Positions 7,799 through 17,059 of a stretch of DNA of 64,000 nt are shown here, piece by piece. The notes below the pieces were generated by a model. It saw only the letters and a list, made by a program, of their open reading frames with translations, did no database searches and had not been told where the DNA came from. The translations under genes and the position numbers were made by a program. This DNA comes from Ohtaekwangia kribbensis (GTDB taxonomy: Bacteria > Bacteroidota > Bacteroidia > Cytophagales > Cyclobacteriaceae), in the NCBI RefSeq assembly GCF_042676245.1, contig NZ_JBHTKA010000001.1:2294001-2358000 (forward strand). The letters run 5' to 3'. Each line of letters begins with the position of its first letter. Position 1 is the stretch's first letter.

Positions 7799-9279
7799 AC
7801 TATTTCATTTAAAGGCCATGTAAAGATAAACACAGAACCCCTACCAGGTTCTGATATTAACCGTATCGATAACTTACGATCATCGAGTATTTTTTTCACG
7901 ATCGCCAGTCCCACACCAGTGCTCTCAAATGCATCTCTGTTTTCGAGGGTCTGAAAGATCACAAATATTTTTTTATGATAGTCCTTCGATATACCAGGAC
8001 CGTTATCTTCTACATAAAATTCGTAATACCCGGCCAGCGTTTTATGATATACCTTCACATAACCATCAGGCTTATCATGATACCGGTAGGCATTCACCAA
8101 CAGGTTTGTAAATACCTGCAGCAGCGGCAGTTTTTCTGTAAACAGCCTCGGCATATTTTCTTCCACATGCAATGTTATACCAGTCTTCTTAGGCAAATAT
8201 CCGTGTATTTCCTCTATCAAATCCTTTACATCCACCACTTCGTTGGGTTGCAACTCCCGGCCTACACGCGAATACGACAATATACCGTTCAACAGATTCT
8301 CTGCACGTACAATGCGACCTTTAATCACTTCGAGGTACTCGACTACCTTTGGTGAAAGCTCTGGTAAATGATCTTCCTGTATCCACGTTATAACATTGTC
8401 GATACCGCGCAGCGGAGCTTTCAGATCGTGCGAAACGATATAGGCAAACTGATCGAGTTCTTCATTCTTTCTTTTCAGCAGTGAAATATTTTCAGCGAGT
8501 ATCTTCGCCATATTGTTCAATGAGCGCCCGAGCTTGCTCAACTCATCTTTACCGTCCGCCTTCATATACACACCGTACTCACCCTTCGAAATACTCTCGG
8601 CCATCTGCACCATTTTCACAATACCCGAAGAGATATAGGAAGCAATGAAAATCGCAATACCCATACCCGCTACAAACGAGAACGCCATCAGCGAGAATGA
8701 AATATTTTTGGTCTGCTGAATAAATTTGGACAGCGCTACTTTCTGTTGTTCGCGTACAGCATATTCATGATTACTGAACTCTTTAAATTTCTTCTGAAGA
8801 CTTCGGTTGATATCTTTTTCAAGACCGGTTACAAGTTTAGCGCGATAGAGCTTATTGAAAGCAGCCATACTACTATCGGAGAGTGATGCATTTCTTCGGG
8901 CCTCAATCAGCGGAAGAGCAAACTCATTGATCCAGTATTCATTCAACTCCAGAATATCTTCCAGCAGATTTTTTTGTTGCACGCTGTCTGCAATCAACAT
9001 CGAGAGCTCATTGAGTATCTCATCGTTCTCGATCATGGCTGAATCGTACGACTGTATAAAGAACGCTTCGTTAGTAAGCAGATAACCTCTCAACCCGCTC
9101 ACCATGTTCAGAACGTTGCGTTGAAAGCGATTACTTTGTTTGAGAATAACAGATGATCGCGCGAGCAACTCATGATTCTCATTTATCTTCTCCGATTGCT
9201 TGTAATTTATATAGGTGGTTGCAGCGAAGAGCAAGAGTATCATCAGGAAACCAAAAAGAATAGCGTACGAAATCTTCAT
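7795..9279 (-). CDS. Membrane sensor histidine kinase, CHASE3-like sensor, HAMP, HisKA, HATPase
   Basis: 494 residues. TM1 about 4-24, a helical periplasmic sensor (about 30-190) resembling CHASE3 with the motif MVSGLRGYLLTNEAFFIQSY, TM2 about 193-215, a HAMP linker, then the HisKA box DQFAYIVSHDLKAPLRGI with phosphorylated His284. The ATPase region shows the N box (LPLLQVFTNLLVNAYRYHD), G1 box (VEDNGPGI) and a late G box (ESTGVGLAIVKKI). The DHp type is the one seen in phytochrome kinases, which fits the Rcp1-like regulator encoded downstream with a 4-base overlap. The signal sensed is unknown. Confidence 0.93.
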   Translation of the reverse strand: MKISYAILFGFLMILLLFAATTYINYKQSEKINENHELLARSSVILKQSNRFQRNVLNMVSGLRGYLLTNEAFFIQSYDSAMIENDEILNELSMLIADSVQQKNLLEDILELNEYWINEFALPLIEARRNASLSDSSMAAFNKLYRAKLVTGLEKDINRSLQKKFKEFSNHEYAVREQQKVALSKFIQQTKNISFSLMAFSFVAGMGIAIFIASYISSGIVKMVQMAESISKGEYGVYMKADGKDELSKLGRSLNNMAKILAENISLLKRKNEELDQFAYIVSHDLKAPLRGIDNVITWIQEDHLPELSPKVVEYLEVIKGRIVRAENLLNGILSYSRVGRELQPNEVVDVKDLIEEIHGYLPKKTGITLHVEENMPRLFTEKLPLLQVFTNLLVNAYRYHDKPDGYVKVYHKTLAGYYEFYVEDNGPGISKDYHKKIFVIFQTLENRDAFESTGVGLAIVKKILDDRKLSIRLISEPGRGSVFIFTWPLNEIV

Positions 9280-9501
9280 GTTGCTCTTATTTTCATTTAC
9301 AGGAAGTAGTACAAATACCTGCGGCAGGTATAGCTGTATGTTAACAGAAAGTACAAAGTTTAAACGCTTCGGGTTTAAATACCAAGCACTTTCATGATAA
9401 ATGTCTTATCATGATTTATAAAAGGCCTGTTGCAGATGCTATAGATATCAATTTAATTGTTTTGATTACACAACCGGTTTTCAATTCAGGCTTCGCAAAG
9501 G

Positions 9502-9509
9502 TATATTTG
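9502..9509 (+). promoter_or_regulatory. Candidate -7 element upstream of the trehalose gene
   Basis: TATATTTG fits TAnnTTTG; TTTT occurs about 20 bases upstream in place of TTTG. It would give a leader of about 125 bases holding two hairpins. Apart from this promoter and leader, nothing else was seen in the spacer 9280-9640. Confidence 0.4.
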
Positions 9510-9516
9510 TATGATC

Positions 9517-9588
9517 TGCGGGAGTTCCGCAAGTGCGCTTTTTATATTCCATAGGGCTGGCATGATTTTCATCATGGTGTATGGAATA
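9517..9588 (+). promoter_or_regulatory. Structured 5' leader of the trehalose synthase/phosphatase gene
   Basis: A first hairpin TGCGG / CCGCA (9517-9531) is followed by a larger one: outer 9-bp stem TATTCCATA / TATGGAATA (9545-9553 with 9580-9588), an asymmetric internal loop, and a perfect inner stem CATGAT-TTTC-ATCATG (9561-9576). It ends 52 bases before the start codon. A perfect two-tier stem in a leader suggests RNA-level control, which is inference. No known riboswitch class was recognised. Confidence 0.45.
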
Positions 9589-9640
9589 GCCTTCTTCAAT
9601 TCTTTTATCGGAAGGTGTATCATTTTAAATAACCGTTAAG

Positions 9641-11851
9641 ATGGAAAATTCTGACAAAAGTCTGATACTTGTTTCTAACCGCTTACCATTCCAGTTACTG
9701 GAACAGGACGGCAAGCTACTACTGAAACAGAGCGATGGCGGATTGGTGACTGCTCTTAAAAGTTATTTCAACGCAGAATCAAACCGCGATGTTTTTAAAC
9801 ACAAGAAATGGTTTGGTGCTGCCGACTTCCCGGAGAAGCGCTGGAATAAATTCAAGAAACAATCTTCTGTTCCAGACGACTTCACGGTAGAGCCTTTGTT
9901 CATCGAGACAAAAGTTTACAACAAATACTACAATGGTTTTTGCAACGCAACGCTATGGCCACTGTTCCATTACTTTCCTTCGTATGTAGTATACGACCAG
10001 GAGTTCTTCGAGAAGTACGAAGAGGTAAACAAGATCTTTGCGGATGAACTTTTAAAAGTTATTAAACCTGGTGACACGATATGGGTTCATGATTACCAAC
10101 TCTTTTTATTACCACAGTTGATACGGGAGAAAATGCCGGAAGCTTCCATCGGATTTTTCCTGCATATACCTTTTCCTTCCTACGAAGTGTTTCGATTACT
10201 GCACCGCCCGTGGAAAGAAAAAATTATTCGCGGCCTGCTCGGGGCAGATCTCATCGGTTTTCACACGCATGAGTATGTACAGCACTTTTTAAAAACAGTG
10301 CGCATGGTGCTGGGATATGATCATCATTACCGCACCATTGCCATGCAAGACAGACTTGTTAAGATCGAAATGTTTCCGTTGGGTATTGACTATGAAAAGT
10401 TCAGTACCGCCTCCACGCAGCCGGAAGTAACACAGCAAATGGAAGCGATCACCAGAAATTTCCCTGACAAGAAAATTATATTCTCAGTCGACAGGCTCGA
10501 CTATACCAAGGGTGTAACACACAGGTTACTGGGCTTTGAACGTTTATTGAAGACACACCCGGAGTGGATCGAGAAAGTTGTTTTCGTGATGGTGGTGGTA
10601 CCTTCGCGGCAGATCATCTCCAAGTATAATGAAAGGCGCATGCTCATTGAAGAAAATGTAGGGCGCATCAACGGTAAATATTCAACACTCTCGTGGCAGC
10701 CGGTTATATACCGCTATAATCATTTGGGATTCGAAGAACTGTGTGCACTATATCATGTAGCCGATGTAGCTCTGATCACTCCGCTGCGCGATGGCATGAA
10801 CCTCGTGGCAAAAGAATATGTAGCGTGCTGTTCAGAACAACAAGGTGTACTGATATTAAGTGAACTTGCCGGAGCTGCCAATGAACTGAGTGAAGCGCTA
10901 CAGGTAAATCCGCTGGATGCGGATGAAATATCGCAGGCTATACAACAGGCACTAACGATGCCCGTGGAAGAGCAGCAACGAAAACTTTCGCTGATGCAAA
11001 AGCGGCTGATCGACTACGATGTACACAGCTGGGTAAATGATTTTATGTTACAGCTCAACGACATCAAACAGCAACAAAAAGCAGAAGAGCAGAAATTTGT
11101 TACTCCGTCTATCCGCAGAGAGATCATTCAGTCATTTCACGATGCCCATAAACGAAATTTACTCCTTGACTATGACGGCACTTTGGTAGCGTTCGCAAAG
11201 CATCCGCGTGAAGCGGTACCCGACCGGAACCTTTTACAACTGCTGGCGCGCCTGGGTACTGATCCGAAAACCAATCTCACCATTATCAGCGGTCGCGATT
11301 CAGGTATACTTGAAAACTGGTTTCATGATATACCAGCAACGCTGGTGGCAGAACACGGGGCGGCTATACGCAGAATCGATCATGTGTGGAGTCAGGAAAA
11401 AGAAATTGATCAGAGCTGGAAAGCGGTCATCCGTCCTACACTTGAAATGTTTACCAAACGATCTCCGGGTTCGTTCATTGAAGAGAAGAACCATACCCTG
11501 GCGTGGCACTATCGCACGGTAGAACCGGAACTTGGTTTTATACGTTCGCGCGAATTACTCGATACACTCTTTCACCTGGTGCGCAACGGACAGTTGCAGA
11601 TCATGGACGGTAACAAAGTTATTGAAGTCCGGCTTTCCGGTGTTGACAAAGGTGTTGCTGCGCGCAAACTGGTTGATGAGATAAATCCTGATTTTATCCT
11701 GGCCATTGGCGATGACAAAACCGATGAAGACATGTTCCGGACACTGGCCGACCGCGCCATTACGATTAAAGTCGGCCCCGGACATTCAGCGGCTCAGTAT
11801 TCGATTGCCTCACAACGAGATGTCATCCGACTGCTTCATGAATTGTGTTGA
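9641..11851 (+). CDS. Bifunctional trehalose-6-phosphate synthase / trehalose-6-phosphate phosphatase
   Basis: 736 residues: a GT20 synthase (about 1-475) fused to a HAD-type phosphatase (about 500-736). Together they make trehalose from UDP-glucose and glucose-6-phosphate without releasing the phosphate intermediate. Synthase motifs: VSNRLPF, SDGGLVTALK, WVHDYQLFLLPQL (Asp151), FHTHEYVQHFL, and FSVDRLDYTKGV with the UDP/phosphate-binding Arg285 and Lys290. Phosphatase motifs: LLLDYDGTLVAFA (Asp510, Asp512), TIISGRDSG, and AIGDDKTDEDMF (Asp691, Asp692, Asp695). All key residues are intact. It stands alone with a structured leader and a strong terminator. Trehalose protects against desiccation and osmotic stress. 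Confidence 0.96.
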   Translation: MENSDKSLILVSNRLPFQLLEQDGKLLLKQSDGGLVTALKSYFNAESNRDVFKHKKWFGAADFPEKRWNKFKKQSSVPDDFTVEPLFIETKVYNKYYNGFCNATLWPLFHYFPSYVVYDQEFFEKYEEVNKIFADELLKVIKPGDTIWVHDYQLFLLPQLIREKMPEASIGFFLHIPFPSYEVFRLLHRPWKEKIIRGLLGADLIGFHTHEYVQHFLKTVRMVLGYDHHYRTIAMQDRLVKIEMFPLGIDYEKFSTASTQPEVTQQMEAITRNFPDKKIIFSVDRLDYTKGVTHRLLGFERLLKTHPEWIEKVVFVMVVVPSRQIISKYNERRMLIEENVGRINGKYSTLSWQPVIYRYNHLGFEELCALYHVADVALITPLRDGMNLVAKEYVACCSEQQGVLILSELAGAANELSEALQVNPLDADEISQAIQQALTMPVEEQQRKLSLMQKRLIDYDVHSWVNDFMLQLNDIKQQQKAEEQKFVTPSIRREIIQSFHDAHKRNLLLDYDGTLVAFAKHPREAVPDRNLLQLLARLGTDPKTNLTIISGRDSGILENWFHDIPATLVAEHGAAIRRIDHVWSQEKEIDQSWKAVIRPTLEMFTKRSPGSFIEEKNHTLAWHYRTVEPELGFIRSRELLDTLFHLVRNGQLQIMDGNKVIEVRLSGVDKGVAARKLVDEINPDFILAIGDDKTDEDMFRTLADRAITIKVGPGHSAAQYSIASQRDVIRLLHELC

Positions 11852-11957
11852 TGTGTTAATGTAAAATACAAAACAATAGCGGCTTTCGGCCGCTATTGTT
11901 GTTTTTGACGCAATTCGAGCCCCGACCCCCAGCATCAACAAACCAACACTTCAACAC
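11842..11957. repeat. Spacer repeats of the TGTTGATGTGTTAATGT type (family B)
   Basis: The word TGTGTTGATGTGTTAATGT (from about 11844) starts inside the last codons of the trehalose gene, and an inverted relative AGCATCAACAAACCAACAC (from about 11931) follows the terminator. A longer member is at 21289-21380. Confidence 0.4.
11872..11906 (+). terminator. Intrinsic terminator of the trehalose gene
   Basis: Stem AACAATAGCGGC / GCCGCTATTGTT (12 bp) around the loop TTTCG, followed by GTTTTT. Confidence 0.9.
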
Positions 11958-12049
11958 GGGCCGAAAGACACTCAACATCTTTACCACTATCGAAGAAATT
12001 ATGAAAATCTCCAACGCTAAAATGTAAATCCTTCTTCCGGTAAAATCCG

Positions 12050-12057
12050 TATATTTG
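12050..12057 (+). promoter_or_regulatory. Candidate -7 element directly before the efflux operon
   Basis: TATATTTG ends only 9 bases before the ATG at 12067. If used, the message would begin within about 4 bases of the start codon, so nearly leaderless. No -33 TTTG is evident. Confidence 0.4.
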
Positions 12058-12066
12058 AGGCAGTAT

Positions 12067-12474
12067 ATGAAACGAATCCGTCCGATAGTATCCATTGTGC
12101 TCGCGTTGCTGACGTTATTTTCAGCAAGCAGCCTTACGATCGGCATTCATTTCTGCCAGGGTAAAGTAAAGAACCTGGCCTTCTTTACAAAAGCGGAGAG
12201 TTGTGAACGCGAAATGAAATTACCTCCGTGCCATCGTCATAAAGCCGCGCCCTGCTGCGAAGACGAGACGATTGTACATGAAGGACAAAGCTTCCAGACC
12301 CCCTCTTCAGACATCACCATTGCTGCTTCACCGGTTACAGATATAGCGCAAACTCCTGTATTGTTAGCGGAGATCATCCCGGCATCCGAACAGGCACAAA
12401 CCCGTTATTATAACTACGATCCTCCTTTACGATCCGAAGACCGCATCGTAACGCATAGTATTTTCCTGATCTGA
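12067..12474 (+). CDS. HYC_CC_PP family protein
   Basis: 135 residues from the ATG at 12067. Small exported protein named for its three motifs, all present: the H-aromatic-C motif as HFC (28-30) just after the signal-like segment, the CC pair (Cys63-Cys64), and the late PP (119-120, in YYNYDPPL). Cysteine and histidine richness (PPCHRHKAAPCC) fits metal handling. In Bacteroidota the family is typically found beside heavy-metal RND efflux genes; here it directly precedes the split cusA gene. Function not established. Confidence 0.85.
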   Translation: MKRIRPIVSIVLALLTLFSASSLTIGIHFCQGKVKNLAFFTKAESCEREMKLPPCHRHKAAPCCEDETIVHEGQSFQTPSSDITIAASPVTDIAQTPVLLAEIIPASEQAQTRYYNYDPPLRSEDRIVTHSIFLI

Positions 12475-12581
12475 TTTTCTTAACCTTCTCTGAGCCGATC
12501 CGGTTCACTCGTATCGCTTTATCTATACTATAGCGATTCTCTTTAATCATTTTCTTTTTTTATTCTTCACGGTTTACTGCC

Positions 12582-13868
12582 ATGATTGAAAATTTAATAT
12601 CCCTGTCGTTACGAAACAGGTTCCTGGTGTTACTCATTGCTGCGGCATTGTTTGCCTGGGGTATATATTCGGTACGCATCAACAAGATTGACGCTATACC
12701 GGATCTTTCCGAAAACCAGGTGATCGTCTTTACCGAATGGATGGGACGCAGCCCGCAGATCATTGAAGACCAGGTGACCTACCCGCTTGTTACCAACCTG
12801 CAAGGGCTTCCACAGGTAAAATATGTTCGCGGTGCTTCTATGTTCGGCATGAGCTTCGTGTACGTCATCTTTCAGGATGCTACGGATATATACTGGGCCC
12901 GCGAACGTGTACTCGAGCGCCTCAATTATGCATCGCGATTATTACCGGAGGGTGTATCGCCAACACTCGGGCCAGATGGTACGGGTGTGGGACATATTCT
13001 ATGGTATACCCTGGATGCTCCGGGTATGGACCTGGGGGAACAGCGTGCCATGCAAGACTGGTATATAAAGTTTGCATTGCAGAATGTACAGGGTATAAGC
13101 GAGATCGCATCCTTCGGTGGTTTTCAGAAACAATACCAGATAACGGTTAATCCGAATCGTCTCACGTACTATGGACTTTCTACACAAGAAGTAATTCAAT
13201 CTGTACGAGCCAATAACAACGAGGCCGGTGGACGTAAATTTGAGATGAGCGATATCGGGTATATTATTAAAACCACAGGCTACTTGCAATCCATCGAGGC
13301 GATTGAAAATATACCGGTAAAAACCATCAATACCATACCCGTAAAAGTCCGCGATGTAGCCACTGTACAAATGACCGGAGAAACCCGCCTCGGTATATTT
13401 GATGTAAACGGAGAAGGTGAAGCAGTAGGTGGTATTGTAGTGATGCGCTATGGTGAAAATGCTGATGAAGTAATTCGCCAGGTGAAGAAAAAAATGGAAG
13501 ATGTAGCGAAGGGTTTTCCGCAGGGTGTAAAGTTTAATATAGTATACGATCGCAGCCATCTCATCGAAGAGTCTGTGTCTTCTGTAAAGACAACACTTAT
13601 CGAAGAGATGATCGTGGTATCGCTGGTGGTCTTCATCTTTCTGCTGCACTGGCGCAGCGCGATCAGCATCATTATACAAATACCCATTACGCTCGCTACA
13701 AGCTTTATACTGCTCAATGCCTTTGGGATAACATCCAACATCATGTCGCTAACCGGTATTGCTCTGGCCATTGGTGTTATTGTAGACAACGGCATTATCA
13801 TGTCAGAGAATGCTTACAAGAATTTATCACATCGCTACAGCGAACTGAACCCTGAAACCGAAAAGTAA
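12582..13868 (+). CDS. cusA: CusA-type heavy-metal RND efflux pump, N-terminal part (TM1-TM4), ends at in-frame TAA
   Basis: 428 residues covering TM1 (LVLLIAAALFAWGIYSV), the first periplasmic porter region, and TM2-TM4 up to GVIVDNGIIMSENA. Asp402 in TM4 matches the proton-relay Asp405 of E. coli CusA. The reading frame stops at TAA 13866-13868 in the cytosolic linker after TM4. The next part resumes in the same frame two codons later, so this is one CusA of about 1,070 residues cut by a single stop codon. Codon use and conservation look the same on both sides. It may be a true split pump, read-through, a recent nonsense mutation or a sequence error. Confidence 0.9.
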   Translation: MIENLISLSLRNRFLVLLIAAALFAWGIYSVRINKIDAIPDLSENQVIVFTEWMGRSPQIIEDQVTYPLVTNLQGLPQVKYVRGASMFGMSFVYVIFQDATDIYWARERVLERLNYASRLLPEGVSPTLGPDGTGVGHILWYTLDAPGMDLGEQRAMQDWYIKFALQNVQGISEIASFGGFQKQYQITVNPNRLTYYGLSTQEVIQSVRANNNEAGGRKFEMSDIGYIIKTTGYLQSIEAIENIPVKTINTIPVKVRDVATVQMTGETRLGIFDVNGEGEAVGGIVVMRYGENADEVIRQVKKKMEDVAKGFPQGVKFNIVYDRSHLIEESVSSVKTTLIEEMIVVSLVVFIFLLHWRSAISIIIQIPITLATSFILLNAFGITSNIMSLTGIALAIGVIVDNGIIMSENAYKNLSHRYSELNPETEK

Positions 13869-13874
13869 AGGCGT

Positions 13875-15806
13875 ATGATCAACAAGATATTTTCACGAAA
13901 GTCTTATACAAAGATTGATGAAGCCGAACGCCTGGCGATCATTGAACGATCGTCCAAACAGGTATCGCGCGGAGTATTCTACTCAACCATCATCATCATC
14001 ACATCTTTCCTCCCCGTGTTTATGCTTACCGGGCAGGAAGGAAAATTATTTCATCCGCTAGCCTATACCAAAACCTTTATTATGCTGGTGGATGCTATAC
14101 TGGTGGTAACATTGGCCCCGGTTATTATATCATTCTTCATGAAAGGTAAATTCCGTGACGAAAAACACAACCCCGTCAATCGTTTTCTCGAACGCATCTA
14201 TACCCCGGTGATACGCGCGTGTCTCCACTGGCGTAAAACAACCATCGGTATAAATATACTGGCACTTGCCATCAGTATACCATTACTGTTTAGCCTGGGA
14301 AGTGAGTTTATGCCCCCCCTGGATGAACAATCTATTTTATTTATGCCGGTAACATTACCGGATGTATCCAACGAAGAGGCCAAGCGCATACTGCAGGTAC
14401 AGGACAAAATCATTAAATCGGTTCCGGAAGTAGACAAGGTGTTGGGTAAAGCAGGCCGCGCAAGTACCGCTACCGACAACTCCCCGATCAGCATGATTGA
14501 GACCATCATTATGCTGAAACCAAAATCAGAATGGCGGGAAGGTATAACGAAGAAAGATATCATTAACGAACTCGATGCCAAGATGCAGATACCGGGCGTG
14601 GTGAATGGCTGGACACAACCCATCATCAACCGCATCAACATGCTGGCTACCGGTATACGCACCGATGTAGGTGTAAAAGTATACGGACAAAACCTGGACA
14701 GTATACAAGCTGTATCCGAGCGTGTCAAGAAGACATTAGCAAATGTACCGGGTGTAAAAGATTTATATGTTGACCCGATCACCGGAGGTAAATATCTCAC
14801 GATCGATATAAACCGTGAAGCACTCGGCCGCTATGGTTTGACTATAAATGATGTGAACATGATTGTAGAGTCAGCGATCGGAGGTACACCCATTGGACAG
14901 ACGATTGAAGGACGCCAGCGGTTTACCATCAGCGTACGCCTGGCGCAAGACTATCGCAACAGTATATCGCAATTGAAACGTATACCGGTAAAAACACCAG
15001 CGCTGGGTACCATACCGCTCTCTTCTGTTGCTGATATAAAATTTGAAGATGGCCCGCCGATGATCGTATCCGAAAATGCCTTGCTGCGCGGAGCGGTACT
15101 CTTTAACGTTCGCGACCGCGATTTGGGAAGCACCGTAAAAGAAGCAATGGAAGTACTTAACAACGGTATGGGTACACTACCGAATGGCTACTACCTGGAG
15201 TGGAGCGGACAATATGAAAACCTGATCCGCAGTCGAGAAACGCTTATGGTCATTTTACCAGTCGTGCTGATCATTATTTTTATTTCGCTATACCTGGCGT
15301 TTAAATCCATCCGCGAAGCATTTCTGAGTCTTATCACCATTCCGTTTGCTTTGATTGGTGGTGCCTACATGGTATACTTCTACGGAGTAAATTTATCGGT
15401 AGCTGTTGCCGTTGGTTTTATAGCGTTGTTTGGTATAGCAGTAGAAACCGGTGTGGTGATGGTGATCTACCTCAACGATGCCATGCAGCAACTGGTAAAG
15501 GCTCGCGGCAACTCGCGCGAGACTATATCTTTTGCTGAGCTGAAAGAGTTTGTTATAAATGGTGCCGCCAAACGCTTGCGTCCGAAGATCATGACGGTAT
15601 CGGTGGCATTGTTTGGATTGATACCAGTGCTGTGGTCAACCGGAGTCGGCAGTGATGTCATGCTACCCATTGTGTTACCGATGATCGGAGGTGTGATAAC
15701 ATCGTCTACCCACATTCTGCTGGTAACACCGCTCATCTTCCTGATGACGAAAGAATACGAATTGAGAAAGTTTGGTAAAATGGAAGTATATGAAATTAAG
15801 CATTGA
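13875..15806 (+). CDS. cusA: CusA-type heavy-metal RND efflux pump, C-terminal part (TM5-TM12)
   Basis: 643 residues, same frame as the preceding part, with a possible restart ATG at 13875 (TAA-AGG-CGT-ATG). Contains TM5 onward, the second porter region and TM7-TM12. The three methionines that carry Cu(I)/Ag(I) in E. coli CusA (573, 623, 672) are all here: Met157 in FMPVTLP, Met207 in SMIET and Met256 in NRINMLATG. Their spacing (50, 49) is identical. Proton-relay Glu524 (GIAVETG) and Lys571 (RLRPKIMT) are also kept. This strongly supports monovalent copper/silver export rather than Zn/Co/Cd. It overlaps the channel gene downstream by 17 bases. Confidence 0.92.
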   Translation: MINKIFSRKSYTKIDEAERLAIIERSSKQVSRGVFYSTIIIITSFLPVFMLTGQEGKLFHPLAYTKTFIMLVDAILVVTLAPVIISFFMKGKFRDEKHNPVNRFLERIYTPVIRACLHWRKTTIGINILALAISIPLLFSLGSEFMPPLDEQSILFMPVTLPDVSNEEAKRILQVQDKIIKSVPEVDKVLGKAGRASTATDNSPISMIETIIMLKPKSEWREGITKKDIINELDAKMQIPGVVNGWTQPIINRINMLATGIRTDVGVKVYGQNLDSIQAVSERVKKTLANVPGVKDLYVDPITGGKYLTIDINREALGRYGLTINDVNMIVESAIGGTPIGQTIEGRQRFTISVRLAQDYRNSISQLKRIPVKTPALGTIPLSSVADIKFEDGPPMIVSENALLRGAVLFNVRDRDLGSTVKEAMEVLNNGMGTLPNGYYLEWSGQYENLIRSRETLMVILPVVLIIIFISLYLAFKSIREAFLSLITIPFALIGGAYMVYFYGVNLSVAVAVGFIALFGIAVETGVVMVIYLNDAMQQLVKARGNSRETISFAELKEFVINGAAKRLRPKIMTVSVALFGLIPVLWSTGVGSDVMLPIVLPMIGGVITSSTHILLVTPLIFLMTKEYELRKFGKMEVYEIKH

Positions 15807-17049
15807 TCGTTCGATATATAGTATAGCGATCCTGTTGCTATTCGTAACAGCACCGGTATATGCCCAGGTGGTAACCCTGGACACGGTGCTGCACCGCATC
15901 GACAAGCAAAACCCGATGCTACAAGAGTATGATGCAAAAGTAAAAGCATTGAATGCCTATACCGAAGGTGCACGCAGCTGGATGGCCCCGATGGTAGGTG
16001 CGGGAACCTTTATGACGCCTTATCCCGGCAAGAAGGTTATGGAAGAACGTGATCGCGGTTATGTGATGTTTTCCTTCGAACAGGAAATACCGAACCCGGC
16101 CAAGCTCAGTGCCAATAAAAATTACCTGCAATCAAAGGCCGGTGTTGAGCAGCAGGCGCGCGCATTTCAATACAACGCATTACGTGCAGAAGCCAAGACA
16201 CTATACTATCAATGGCTGGTGGCAGCACAAAAGGTAAACGTGTTACACGAGAATGAACGCATTGCAGACCTCATGCTGAAACTCGCCAAAATACGATACC
16301 CTTATAACCAGGGAAGTCTCGGGAATATATATAAAGTAGAAGGCCGCCTGAGTGAAGTTCAGAATATGCTGCTAATGACGCAGGCGACCATCGAAGAAAA
16401 AAGTTACCGGTTAAAAACCCTGATGAATATACCGGCTACAGATTCGATCATGATTGATACGGCTACGGTTGTTGATTTTCAGTCTAACCAGAGTATATAT
16501 GATACAGCCGCGCTTCGTGCGAACCGCAGTGATATTAAACAGATCGATCAGACTATTGAAGTGATGCGGCTCAACCAGCAACTGCAACAATACCAGGCTA
16601 AACCAGATTTCAAATTGCGGTTTGAGCACATGGAACCGATCGGTAGCATGATGCCGTCTCAATTTACGGCTATGGCGATGGTATCTATACCGATAGCCCC
16701 GTGGTCGTCACGCATGTATAGAGCCGAAGTGAAAGGCATGCGGTATGATATAGAAGCCATGAAGAAAAATCGCGAAGCTATTCTCAACGAAGCACGGGGT
16801 ATGCTCGCAGGCATGGCAACACAACTTACGCGCATGAAGCAACAATTGAACAATTACGAAACCAGGATTATACCCGCCCTCCGAAAGAACTATGAAACCG
16901 TTATGCTGGCGTATGAAGAGAACCGCGAGCAATTGCCGATAGTTATTGATGGATGGGAAGCCATGAACATGGCACAGATGGAATATCTTGAAAAGATGGA
17001 AGAGTATTATATCATGATTGTTCGCTATGAAAAAGAACTTGAAAAGTAA
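15790..17049 (+). CDS. TolC/CusC-type outer membrane efflux protein
   Basis: 419 residues from the ATG at 15790 (MKLSIDRSIYSIA), with a signal peptide ending at VYA/Q; a start at 15772 is possible but puts six residues before it. Long alpha-helical hairpins of the TolC fold run through the protein (LRAEAKTLYYQWLVAAQKVNVLHENERIAD; REAILNEARGMLAGMATQLTRMKQQL). It would form the outer-membrane exit duct for the CusA pump. The start overlaps the end of cusA by 17 bases, so translation is coupled. It is Met-rich, as usual in copper systems. Confidence 0.88.
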   Translation: MKLSIDRSIYSIAILLLFVTAPVYAQVVTLDTVLHRIDKQNPMLQEYDAKVKALNAYTEGARSWMAPMVGAGTFMTPYPGKKVMEERDRGYVMFSFEQEIPNPAKLSANKNYLQSKAGVEQQARAFQYNALRAEAKTLYYQWLVAAQKVNVLHENERIADLMLKLAKIRYPYNQGSLGNIYKVEGRLSEVQNMLLMTQATIEEKSYRLKTLMNIPATDSIMIDTATVVDFQSNQSIYDTAALRANRSDIKQIDQTIEVMRLNQQLQQYQAKPDFKLRFEHMEPIGSMMPSQFTAMAMVSIPIAPWSSRMYRAEVKGMRYDIEAMKKNREAILNEARGMLAGMATQLTRMKQQLNNYETRIIPALRKNYETVMLAYEENREQLPIVIDGWEAMNMAQMEYLEKMEEYYIMIVRYEKELEK

Positions 17050-17059
17050 ATCTGCGAAT

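Noticed and set aside
12999..13679. 226-codon minus-strand frame opposite cusA
   Set aside because: Low-complexity Tyr/His/Ile-rich translation, no signal or domain, opposite a well-conserved gene.
14198..14800. 200-codon minus-strand frame opposite cusA
   Set aside because: Ser/Met/Ile-rich shadow translation; the plus strand carries the conserved Cu-site methionines.
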